From assembly GCA_025996815.1 (NCBI GenBank), contig BNTT01000041.1, positions 1 to 22,485 of the forward strand: a stretch of DNA of 22,485 bases, in the 5' to 3' direction. How positions within the stretch are numbered: the first letter of the stretch is position 1; each line of letters starts with the position of its first letter. This DNA comes from Bacteroidia bacterium (GTDB lineage Bacteria; Bacteroidota; Bacteroidia; Bacteroidales; Azobacteroidaceae). Both the position numbers and the translations under genes were made by a program. Positions 16,441 to 22,485 of the stretch are shown piece by piece. Under the pieces are notes generated by a model that saw only the letters and a program-made list of their open reading frames with translations, ran no database searches and was not told the DNA's origin.

Positions 16441-16511
16441 GTCTTTTGGAAAAAAAACACGATTTGTCAAAAAAAAATCATAAAAATCATAGTGTGAAAC
16501 AAATTTTTTTG

Positions 16512-16519
16512 TACCTTTG
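16512..16519 (+). promoter_or_regulatory. tRNA-Pro -7 promoter box
   Basis: TACCTTTG lies 10 nt before the first base of the tRNA, a suitable distance for transcription to start just ahead of the mature 5' end. A -33 TTG at 19-21 nt is not obvious. Confidence 0.65.
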
Positions 16520-16529
16520 TCGCCGCAAA

Positions 16530-16602
16530 CGAGATATAGCGCAGTTGGTAGCGCGCCACGTTCGGGACGTGGAGGTCGGGCGTTCGAATCGCCCTATCTC
16601 GA
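16530..16602 (+). tRNA. trnP: tRNA-Pro (anticodon CGG)
   Basis: The 73-nt cloverleaf folds perfectly. The acceptor is CGAGATA / TATCTCG with A73. The D arm is GCGC/GCGC around AGTTGGTA. The anticodon arm is CCACG/CGTGG with loop TTCGGGA, placing anticodon CGG at 16563-16565, followed by G37 as in tRNA-Pro. The T arm is GGGCG/CGCCC around TTCGAAT. The gene encodes no CCA (ACAATT follows), so the tail must be added. It reads CCG codons. Confidence 0.96.
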
Positions 16603-16607
16603 CAATT

Positions 16608-16636
16608 CGGCAGCCTCTGTTTAAGAGTTGCCGTTT
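16608..16636 (+). terminator. Possible tRNA terminator hairpin
   Basis: CGGCA/TGCCG (16608-16612, 16629-16633) and CTCT/AGAG (16615-16618, 16624-16627) form a stem with a small internal loop, just after the tRNA. Only three T residues follow, so termination may be weak or the hairpin may serve processing. Confidence 0.4.
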
Positions 16637-16719
16637 AAAATGAGAAAAAATACCTGATGCGTGAGGCTTTTAGTCTTATGTAGCGAAGCATTGGTAGATT
16701 TTCAATTTATAAAATAACT

Positions 16720-18267
16720 GTGATAGATATCAAAGGCATAATAGCATCCGGCGAGCATTTTCGGATGGAGGCAAAAAAGGCTGAAGGCGGATTGCCGGAC
16801 AGTCTTTGGGAAAGTTATTCCGCTTTTGCCAATTCGGATGGGGGCGTTATTTTGCTTGGTGTGTCGGAAATTAACAAAAAGTTGGTTGTAACCGGTGTGA
16901 CGGATGCTACTCAAAAGATACAGAATATTTGGAATCAGTTGAACAACCGCCACAAAGTCAGTGTCAATATCTTAGCCGAACGTCATGTTTATGCTCAAAA
17001 AATAGAGGGAAAAGAACTCATTGTCGTTGAGGTGCCACGCGCCGACAGGCACGATAAACCGGTGTATATCAATAATGATTTGCTTGGTGGTGCCTATCGC
17101 CGGAATGCCGAAGGGGATTATCATTGTACGCTGGCGGAGGTGAAAGCGATGTTGCGCGACCAATCGGATATGCCTGCCGACAGCACGGTTATAGATGAAT
17201 TGAATCCGAGTGATTTGGATGCGGAAAGTATTGCGCGCTATCGCAATCATTTCAAATCATTGAAGCCGGTGCATATTTGGAATGGGTTGGACGATGCTGC
17301 TTTTCTGCAAAAAACAGGTGCTTTGAGGCGGGCGGAGTCAGGCGATTTCAAACCCACGTTGGCAGGTCTGATAATGTTTGGAACAGAGGATGTTATCACG
17401 CAGATTTTGCCGGATTATTTTTTGGATTACAGGGAAATATATGATGCAGGGCGTTGGAGCGACAGGGTTGTTTCCAATTTGGGCGAATGGAGCGGCAACA
17501 TCTTTGATTTTTTCTTTAAAGTGGTTAATAAGCTGACATCCGAGGTGAAAATACCGTTTCGGCTTCGGAACAACGTAGAAAGGGCGAGTGATACCCCCGT
17601 GCATATCGCATTGCGAGAAGCGTTGGCGAATACAGTCATTCATGCCGATTATTATGGGCGACGCGGTGTTGTGATTGAGAAAAAACGGGGAAACATCATG
17701 TTTGCCAACCCCGGTGTTTTTCGCCCCAGTATGAAAGAAGCCTTGGAGGGAGGAATTAGTGACCCACGTAATCCAACCATTTTTAAAATGTTTGCTCTGA
17801 TTGACATCGGGGAACGTGCAGGCAGCGGCTTATTCAATATACATTCTGTGTGGCACGATGCAGGCTGGGCAGACCCCATTTTATCGGAAAATTATGACCC
17901 CGATAGAACCATATTGACAGTAGAGGCAGAGTTTGAAGAGGGCGAAGATGACGAGGAGGTAACAGATGTCCCTGAAAATGTCCCAGATGTCCCAGAAAAT
18001 ATTCCAGATGTCCCAGAAAATGTCCCAGAAAATCTCCCAAATGTCCCAGAAAATATTCCGGATGTCCCAGAAAATGTCCCAGAAAATCGGCTTGATTCAA
18101 TGCTTGAATTAATAAAAAAGGATGCCGATATTTCGATGTTGGATTTATCTAAACATTTGGAGGTTAATCATAAAACAATAAAACGCGATATTGGAAAACT
18201 CAAAGCCAAAGGCTTATTGGAGCGCGTTGGACCTGATAAAGGCGGATATTGGAAAATTAACAAATAA
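16720..18267 (+). CDS. AlbA_2 / HATPase_c_4 / winged-helix regulator-like protein
   Basis: This 515-residue cytosolic protein has the layout of the 'putative DNA-binding / ATP-binding' AlbA-2 family. The N-terminal Schlafen-AlbA_2 domain covers about 8-145, with EHFRMEAKKA (12-21) and 'FANSDGGVILLGV' (36-48). A RecG-like HATPase_c_4 domain at about 285-400 carries 'REALANTVIHADY' (299-311), 'NPGVF' and 'GERAGSG' (364-370). A VPEN-rich linker (417-456) leads to a C-terminal winged helix (about 457-515). The start is a GTG at 16720. No in-frame ATG precedes the AlbA domain. No promoter is clear upstream, and read-through from the tRNA is possible. The WbsX gene follows after 17 nt, so this may be an embedded regulator of the glycan genes. 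Members are also found near mobile or defence genes. The target is unknown. Confidence 0.8.
   Translation: MIDIKGIIASGEHFRMEAKKAEGGLPDSLWESYSAFANSDGGVILLGVSEINKKLVVTGVTDATQKIQNIWNQLNNRHKVSVNILAERHVYAQKIEGKELIVVEVPRADRHDKPVYINNDLLGGAYRRNAEGDYHCTLAEVKAMLRDQSDMPADSTVIDELNPSDLDAESIARYRNHFKSLKPVHIWNGLDDAAFLQKTGALRRAESGDFKPTLAGLIMFGTEDVITQILPDYFLDYREIYDAGRWSDRVVSNLGEWSGNIFDFFFKVVNKLTSEVKIPFRLRNNVERASDTPVHIALREALANTVIHADYYGRRGVVIEKKRGNIMFANPGVFRPSMKEALEGGISDPRNPTIFKMFALIDIGERAGSGLFNIHSVWHDAGWADPILSENYDPDRTILTVEAEFEEGEDDEEVTDVPENVPDVPENIPDVPENVPENLPNVPENIPDVPENVPENRLDSMLELIKKDADISMLDLSKHLEVNHKTIKRDIGKLKAKGLLERVGPDKGGYWKINK
17989..18096 (+). repeat. 54-bp tandem duplication coding VPEN-rich linker
   Basis: Two near-identical 54-bp units (17989-18042, 18043-18096) encode 18 residues each, VPENIPDVPENVPENLPN and the same with RLD at its end. 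The shorter VPEN/VPD units begin at 17968. The repeats are in frame, so copy number could change linker length without frameshift. Confidence 0.85.
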
Positions 18268-18284
18268 ATAAATACAGATATACA

Positions 18285-19364
18285 ATGGGGAAAGCACGAG
18301 TAATTGCGTTTTATTTACCTCAATTTCACCCTGTTCCGGAAAATGATAGGTGGTGGGGCAAGGGATTTACGGAGTGGACAAATGTGGGCAAGGCAAAACC
18401 TTTATTCAAGGGACATTATCAGCCAAGGGTTCCCGCCGATTTGGGTTATTACGACTTGCGTTTGCCCGAAGTTCGGCAAGCCCAAGCCGATATGGCAAAG
18501 GACGCCGGGATTGAGGGGTTTTGTTATTGGCATTATTGGTTTGGTAATGGGAAAAGGTTGTTGGAACGTCCTTTCAATGAAGTTTTAGCGTCGGGCAAGC
18601 CTGATTTTCCTTTTTGTTTGGCGTGGGCAAATAGTTCTTGGGAGGATAAACTCTTTAATAAGGAAGGCGATAAAACCGTGTTGATTGAGCAAACCTACCC
18701 GGGCGAAGCGGATTATATCAATCATTTTAATGCTCTGTTGCCGGCATTTAAGGATTTCAGATATATCAGGGTGGATGATAAGCCTTTGTTTATGATTTAT
18801 TCTTACAAGGATATGCCGGAGCCGGCGGCTTTTATGCAATTGTGGAATCGACTGGCTCAGGAGAATGGATTAAAAGGGATACATTTTGTGGCTCATACTT
18901 ACAATGAACGTGATGTGGAACCGCTGAGGCGTATGGGTTTTGATGGCGTTAATATCGTCCGTTTGTTTCACTTTTTTCAAAACTTTTCGTTCCTCGCGAA
19001 GGGCTATATGAAAATCATGCGGGTCGTATTTGGACGGGGGCGCATCGTTCCTTACAAAAAGGCGTCTAAATATTTTATCGGAAAAGAGGACGCTTTAGAC
19101 TATTGTTATCCCACTGTCATCCCCAATTGGGACCATTCGCCTCGTTCGGGGCGGGGCGGTCATATTTTGGTGGATTCCACTCCGCAACTATTTTTCAAGC
19201 ATCTGCAAGCGGCTTTGGACGTTGTTGAAAAGAAAGCCGACCAGCATAAATTGGTTTTTCTGAAATCGTGGAATGAATGGGCGGAAGGCAATTATATGGA
19301 GCCTGATTTGAAGTTTGGCAAACAATATCTTGACGCTCTTAGAACAAACATATTAGCACAATGA
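18285..19364 (+). CDS. WbsX-type glycan-synthesis protein (GH99-like domain)
   Basis: This 359-residue protein matches the Glyco_tran_WbsX family (PF14307), found in O-antigen and capsule clusters and related to the GH99 fold. Seen motifs are 'AFYLPQFHPVPENDRWWGKGFTEW' in pieces at 8-31 (YLPQFHP, WWGKGFTEWTNV), 'GFCYWHYWFGNGK' (78-90), 'FCLAWANSSW' (110-119) and 'SWNEWAEGNYMEPD' near residue 330-344. Whether it is a true glycosyltransferase or acts in another way is unresolved for the family. It overlaps the next glycosyltransferase gene by 4 nt (ATGA) and follows the AlbA gene by 17 nt. Confidence 0.88.
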   Translation: MGKARVIAFYLPQFHPVPENDRWWGKGFTEWTNVGKAKPLFKGHYQPRVPADLGYYDLRLPEVRQAQADMAKDAGIEGFCYWHYWFGNGKRLLERPFNEVLASGKPDFPFCLAWANSSWEDKLFNKEGDKTVLIEQTYPGEADYINHFNALLPAFKDFRYIRVDDKPLFMIYSYKDMPEPAAFMQLWNRLAQENGLKGIHFVAHTYNERDVEPLRRMGFDGVNIVRLFHFFQNFSFLAKGYMKIMRVVFGRGRIVPYKKASKYFIGKEDALDYCYPTVIPNWDHSPRSGRGGHILVDSTPQLFFKHLQAALDVVEKKADQHKLVFLKSWNEWAEGNYMEPDLKFGKQYLDALRTNILAQ

Positions 19365-20263
19365 ACACACCCATCCTATTTTTGATATTCAACCGAGAAG
19401 ACACAACCCAAAGGGTTTTTGAGGCGATACGCAGGCAAAAGCCCAAGTATCTGTTTGTGGCGGCAGACGGTCCTCGCGCAGACAAAGCGGGCGAAGCCGA
19501 ACGATGCCAACGGGTGAGAGATATTATCCAAGTGGATTGGGATTGTGAGTTGAAAACGCTCTACCGAAAAGAGAATTTGGGCTGCAAAACGGCGGTTTCG
19601 GAGGCAATTACCTGGTTTTTCGACCAAGTGGAACAGGGAGTTATCTTAGAGGACGATTGCTTGCCCGACCCGTCTTTCTTTCCTTATTGCGAAGAATTGC
19701 TTGAACGGTATAAAGATGATGACAGGGTAGGGTGTATCAATGGAAATTGCTTTTTGCCGGGTGTCATACACGAAGATTTGAGTTATGATTTTTGTTCCGT
19801 CGCTCATATTTGGGGCTGGGCAAGTTGGCGGCGGGTTTGGAAAAATTATGATGTCAAATTACCGTTTTGGGAAGTTGTTCGGCAAGATAAAAACCTGCGA
19901 AAGTCGTTTTTCAAATACAAGCAGGAAGAAATCTATTTTTCTTCTTTTATTTCGGACACGTTGAAAGAGGGAAAGGGCATAAACACATGGGATGTACAGT
20001 ATTTGTACACGCTTCGGATACAAAATCAGTTGTCGGTTTATCCGGCGGTTAATTTGGTAACAAACATTGGTGTGAGCGCAGTAGATGCCACTCACACCGT
20101 TTCAAAAAAGGCGGCAAAATCGTGCATTGCGAGTCAGCCGATTGCTTTTCCCTTGAAGCATCCGCAATCTTTTTTCCCAAATCGAACGATTGATGATATT
20201 ACGTTCAAAAAAAGATTTTTTTCATATAAGCGCATTGTGCGTTATTTCTTAAAACTTTATTGA
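19361..20263 (+). CDS. GT-A-type glycosyltransferase
   Basis: This 300-residue enzyme is likely a GT-A-fold nucleotide-sugar transferase. The N terminus 'PILFLIFNREDTTQRVFEAIR' (4-24), 'LFVAADGPR' (31-39), 'ENLGCKTAVSEAITWFF' (71-87) and the metal-binding 'ILEDDCLPDPSFF' (95-107, EDD at 97-99) are seen. 'SVAHIWGWASWRRVW' in mid-protein is typical of this group. No membrane segments are evident. Donor and acceptor sugars are unknown. It begins inside the WbsX stop (ATGA) and the next gene starts 8 nt after its stop, so the three are one translationally linked set. Confidence 0.85.
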   Translation: MNTPILFLIFNREDTTQRVFEAIRRQKPKYLFVAADGPRADKAGEAERCQRVRDIIQVDWDCELKTLYRKENLGCKTAVSEAITWFFDQVEQGVILEDDCLPDPSFFPYCEELLERYKDDDRVGCINGNCFLPGVIHEDLSYDFCSVAHIWGWASWRRVWKNYDVKLPFWEVVRQDKNLRKSFFKYKQEEIYFSSFISDTLKEGKGINTWDVQYLYTLRIQNQLSVYPAVNLVTNIGVSAVDATHTVSKKAAKSCIASQPIAFPLKHPQSFFPNRTIDDITFKKRFFSYKRIVRYFLKLY

Positions 20264-20271
20264 TATAGGCA

Positions 20272-21327
20272 ATGAAAGTCTATTTTTACCATCATGTTTC
20301 AATAAAAGAGTGCTATGAAGATTGGAAAAAGGCGCAATATCCGGGACATCTGCTCTATGGGATGACCCATTTGCCCCAATGTGGGGTGGATGTGATTTAT
20401 CATACAATCCCTTTCAATCCCTACATAAAACGACTGCGATTGTGCCTTTACAATCTGAAAAAAATACTCTTATGCAAAGAATCTTTTGATGCCATCTACG
20501 CGGTTTCTCATTATGGTTTGGAATTTATAATTCTTTTAAGAGCAATCGGCTTGTTCAAAAAGCCGATTGTTATATGGCATCACACTGCTATCATTGTTCC
20601 TAAAAATCGAATCAAACGGGTTTTCTCTAAACTATTCTATAAAGGTATAGATACAGCCTTTTTCTTTAGCCAACCCTTGTTGGAACAATCCATAGCAACC
20701 GGCAAGATACAGAAAAAAAATGCCTTTGTGGTACCTTGGGGGGCTGACCTTGCATTCTATGATGCGCTCATTCAAACGCGAAACCCAACGAAACGATACA
20801 TATCCACGGGACGGGAACGAAGGGATTTTGTTACCTTGATTCGCGCATTTAATCAAACGACAGAGGACTGTGAGATTTATACAACACCAAATGGCGGCTA
20901 TGCTGATTGTGATTACCAAACTTTTTTGGCGCAGGAAACCATAAATCCCAACGTTCAGGTTTTTTTTGTGGGTGCCAAGCATTTGGAAATGGCAAAAATT
21001 GTGAATGATGCTTTCGTTGTGGTCAATTCCTGCTTGAACTATCCTTATACCATCGGTTTGACATCTGTGGTTGAAGCAATGGCTTTGGGACTTCCCCTGA
21101 TTACAACCGACAACCCCACGTATCCGATAGATGTTGAAAAAGAAAATATGGGGCTCAAAGTGCCTTACGGCGATGTGGATGCATGGGTCAAAGCCATCCA
21201 ATATTTAAGCACCCATCCCGAGAAGGCAAAAGAAATGGGCGATAATGCGCGTTCATTGGCAGAAAAACAATACAATCTCGACCGATGCACGAAAGAAATA
21301 GCATCCGTTTTACTAAGTGTTATCTGA
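20272..21327 (+). CDS. GT-B (GT4-like) glycosyltransferase
   Basis: This 351-residue protein probably transfers a sugar in the GT-B fold. The N-terminal half is variable, with 'FKKPIVIWHHTAIIVPKNR' (95-113). The C-terminal half has 'VPWGADLAFYDALI' (154-167) and the donor-binding block 'IGLTSVVEAMALGLPLITTDNPTY' (261-284) with the conserved Glu (268). 'AEKQYNLDRCTKEI' closes the last helix. It follows the preceding gene by 8 nt, with an AGG a few bases before the ATG. Function in the glycan pathway is inferred from neighbours. The donor is unknown. Confidence 0.85.
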   Translation: MKVYFYHHVSIKECYEDWKKAQYPGHLLYGMTHLPQCGVDVIYHTIPFNPYIKRLRLCLYNLKKILLCKESFDAIYAVSHYGLEFIILLRAIGLFKKPIVIWHHTAIIVPKNRIKRVFSKLFYKGIDTAFFFSQPLLEQSIATGKIQKKNAFVVPWGADLAFYDALIQTRNPTKRYISTGRERRDFVTLIRAFNQTTEDCEIYTTPNGGYADCDYQTFLAQETINPNVQVFFVGAKHLEMAKIVNDAFVVVNSCLNYPYTIGLTSVVEAMALGLPLITTDNPTYPIDVEKENMGLKVPYGDVDAWVKAIQYLSTHPEKAKEMGDNARSLAEKQYNLDRCTKEIASVLLSVI

Positions 21328-21356
21328 TAAAAAATGAAATATATTGCACTTTTTGC

Positions 21357-21386
21357 TTGTTTTTTGAAATAAAAATGCTACCTTTG
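21357..21386 (+). promoter_or_regulatory. Promoter of the split methyltransferase gene
   Basis: TTG (21357-21359), 19 nt, then TACCTTTG (21379-21386). The ATG follows 21 nt after the -7 box. It gives this gene its own transcript, separate from the upstream glycosyltransferases. Confidence 0.75.
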
Positions 21387-21407
21387 TGCGAAAAAAAAAT
21401 TAAAAAT

Positions 21408-21899
21408 ATGAAATTGATTAGAAAATTGCAAGTGTTTTTTAGAAAAGCGGAGCATCTGTTATTGCCTGCTTTGGAGTATAAAACTCAGCTATCGGTAGCT
21501 GTTTTAACTGATTTGTTAAAATTGCAACTGTTGAGTAATCCTAAGTATGCCGCTTCGGGCAGGCTTGAACCGTATGGCTTTAGCGTGTATTCTCAAAATG
21601 ATGAGGATGGCATCATTCAGGAAATATTTAAACGTATTGGAACAACTTCCAAGACATTTGTCGAATTTGGTTTCGATGCGTTGCAAAACAATACCGCCTA
21701 TTTATTGATGCAGGGTTGGAATGGTTTGTGGCTCGACGGGTCTTCAAAAATTGTTGATACCGCTAAAACAATTTTTCAAAAAGCAATAGATAGAAAGCAA
21801 TTATCTGTTGTTCAAGCATTTATTACAAAAGACAATATCAACTCGCTCATCTCCGGCGGACTATATGGGGGGGGGGTACAATGGAAATTGATATGCTAA
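21408..21899 (+). CDS. FkbM-like methyltransferase, N-terminal part (frameshifted)
   Basis: As read, this frame gives 163 residues ending in GGGVQWKLIC and stopping at 21899. It holds the SAM-binding start of an FkbM-type methyltransferase: 'SQNDEDGIIQEIFKRIG' then 'TFVEFGFDALQNNTAYLLMQGWNGLWLDGS'. The second half of the Rossmann core is in another frame, from 21881. Only one insertion (or two deletions) in the run of ten G at 21867-21876 restores one 286-287-residue protein. The gene has its own promoter (-7 box TACCTTTG at 21379-21386). The ATG at 21408 is chosen over 21285, which would lie inside the previous gene. The role is probably O-methylation of a glycan. Whether the shift is real or a sequencing error cannot be told here. 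Confidence 0.75.
   Translation: MKLIRKLQVFFRKAEHLLLPALEYKTQLSVAVLTDLLKLQLLSNPKYAASGRLEPYGFSVYSQNDEDGIIQEIFKRIGTTSKTFVEFGFDALQNNTAYLLMQGWNGLWLDGSSKIVDTAKTIFQKAIDRKQLSVVQAFITKDNINSLISGGLYGGGVQWKLIC
21867..21876 (+). repeat. G10 homopolymer at the frameshift
   Basis: Ten consecutive G residues lie within the coding sequence. The upstream frame reads ggg ggg ggg gta; a G11 or G8 tract would join it to the downstream frame. Such tracts are typical substrates of slipped-strand mispairing. Confidence 0.85.
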
Positions 21900-22270
21900 G
21901 TGTTGATATAGATGGAAACGATTATCATGTGTGGAAGAGTATCAATTGTATAAATCCACGAGTTGTGGTTGCGGAGTATAATTCAAAGTTCCCGCCTCCG
22001 TGTTCTTACGTGATGGAATATAATGAGAACCATGTGTGGGATTGGAGCGATGGGGCTGGTATGAGCCTGACGGCTGCAACTCAATTGGGCGAGGAGTTGG
22101 GCTATCAGTTGGTTGGCACAAATCTCAGTGGGGTTAATGCGTTTTTTGTGCGAAAAGACCTCGTTAAAGAAAATATGTTTCCAACTCCGGCTACGGCGGA
22201 AAATTTATACAATCCGGCACGACCATTGCCATTCTTCCAGAGTAAAGCAGCAAAACGCTTTTTGGGATAA
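21881..22270 (+). CDS. FkbM-like methyltransferase, C-terminal part (frameshifted)
   Basis: This frame, starting at an ATG 4 nt after the G tract, encodes 129 residues. It holds the rest of the methyltransferase core: 'MLSVDIDGNDYHVWKSI', 'PRVVVAEYNSKFPPP', 'GMSLTAATQLGEELGYQLVGTNLSGVNAFFVRKD', and a Pro-rich C terminus. These fit FkbM-type proteins without a gap when joined to the preceding part. It overlaps the upstream stop by 19 nt, so reinitiation could make it alone, but it lacks the SAM-binding half and would not be an active enzyme. The frame is intact to the TAA at 22270. Confidence 0.75.
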   Translation: MEIDMLSVDIDGNDYHVWKSINCINPRVVVAEYNSKFPPPCSYVMEYNENHVWDWSDGAGMSLTAATQLGEELGYQLVGTNLSGVNAFFVRKDLVKENMFPTPATAENLYNPARPLPFFQSKAAKRFLG

Positions 22271-22288
22271 TCCTTTATACTTGCTACT

Positions 22289-22315
22289 GTCCCGTTAGGG
22301 GCGGAATGGTTTTTT
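22289..22315 (+). terminator. Possible terminator after the methyltransferase
   Basis: GTCCC (22289-22293) and GGGGC (22298-22302) pair with one G-U across a GTTA loop, and a run of six T follows at 22310-22315. The stem is short and the U tract begins 8 nt after it, so support is moderate. Confidence 0.45.
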
Positions 22316-22409
22316 CTACCAATATATTGTGCCTAACCTTAAGTTTGCGGAAAATTTAAAATCCGGGGTAAAATCATTACTTTTGTTGTGAGAAAGTAAA
22401 GATTTAACC

Positions 22410-22481
22410 GACTGACAAATGGTAAACTAAGTGCCTAATTAGATTTTGAAATCTACGCGCCGAATTAGACCATTGTCAGTC
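22410..22481. repeat. Nested imperfect inverted repeat
   Basis: Outer arms GACTGACAAATGGT (22410-22423) and ACCATTGTCAGTC (22469-22481) pair with one bulged base. Inside, CTAATT (22435-22440) pairs with AATTAG (22463-22468), and AGATTT/AAATCT (22441-22454) forms a tip hairpin. About 11 and 8 bases stay unpaired. It could be an insertion-sequence end, a recombination site or a leader RNA structure. It lies at the window edge, so the context to the right is not visible. Confidence 0.7.
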
Positions 22482-22485
22482 AAGC

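Noticed and set aside
17968..18096. CRISPR array
   Set aside because: The repeats are coding, adjacent with no unique spacers, and keep the reading frame.
17834..18100. Leftward frame with regular FLGHLG repeats
   Set aside because: The apparent repeat is only the antisense reading of the VPEN-coding repeat in the AlbA gene.
22403..22481. Integron attC site
   Set aside because: ATTTAAC at 22403-22409 fits the RYYYAAC core, but the complementary GTTRRRY is missing after the right arm and no integrase is present in the window.

Overview
The window looks like chromosomal DNA from a member of the Bacteroidota, probably Bacteroidales. The support is the repeated promoter type (TAnnTTTG at -7, often with TTTG or TTG 19-20 nt upstream), a PF14121-type putative porin, a DUF4831 protein, a DUF3098 protein, and the gene run ftsX / DUF3098 / uppP / truB / queA that is familiar from this phylum. 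No species can be named from the sequence alone.

Left part (1-9932). A gene-free stretch of about 450 bases is followed by a rightward pair of exported proteins, a putative porin and a DUF4831 protein. It ends at a perfect 15-bp hairpin. Facing it is a leftward membrane glycosyltransferase-like protein (GT-C type) with a C-terminal TPR tail. A compact divergent promoter separates this gene from a rightward EamA transporter, which converges on a leftward DEAD-box RNA helicase with a DbpA-type RNA-binding domain and a glycine/arginine-rich linker. Divergent from the helicase is a leucine-rich-repeat lipoprotein.

Middle part (9944-16602). Eight leftward genes are packed with gaps of at most 15 nt or short overlaps: ftsX, DUF3098, uppP, truB, queA, purD, a polytopic membrane protein and rsmD. 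They probably form one operon joining cell division, undecaprenyl phosphate recycling, tRNA and rRNA modification, and purine synthesis. A rightward tRNA-Pro(CGG) gene diverges from ftsX.

Right part (16720-22485). Rightward accessory genes begin just after the tRNA. First comes an AlbA/HATPase/winged-helix regulator-like protein with a duplicated VPEN-rich linker. Then follow a WbsX-type protein, two further glycosyltransferases, and an FkbM-like methyltransferase with its own promoter. This looks like part of a surface polysaccharide or glycan locus. The methyltransferase is split by a frameshift exactly at a run of ten G residues, so it is either a phase-variable gene caught in the OFF state or a homopolymer sequencing error. 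The window ends in a nested 72-nt inverted repeat of unknown role.
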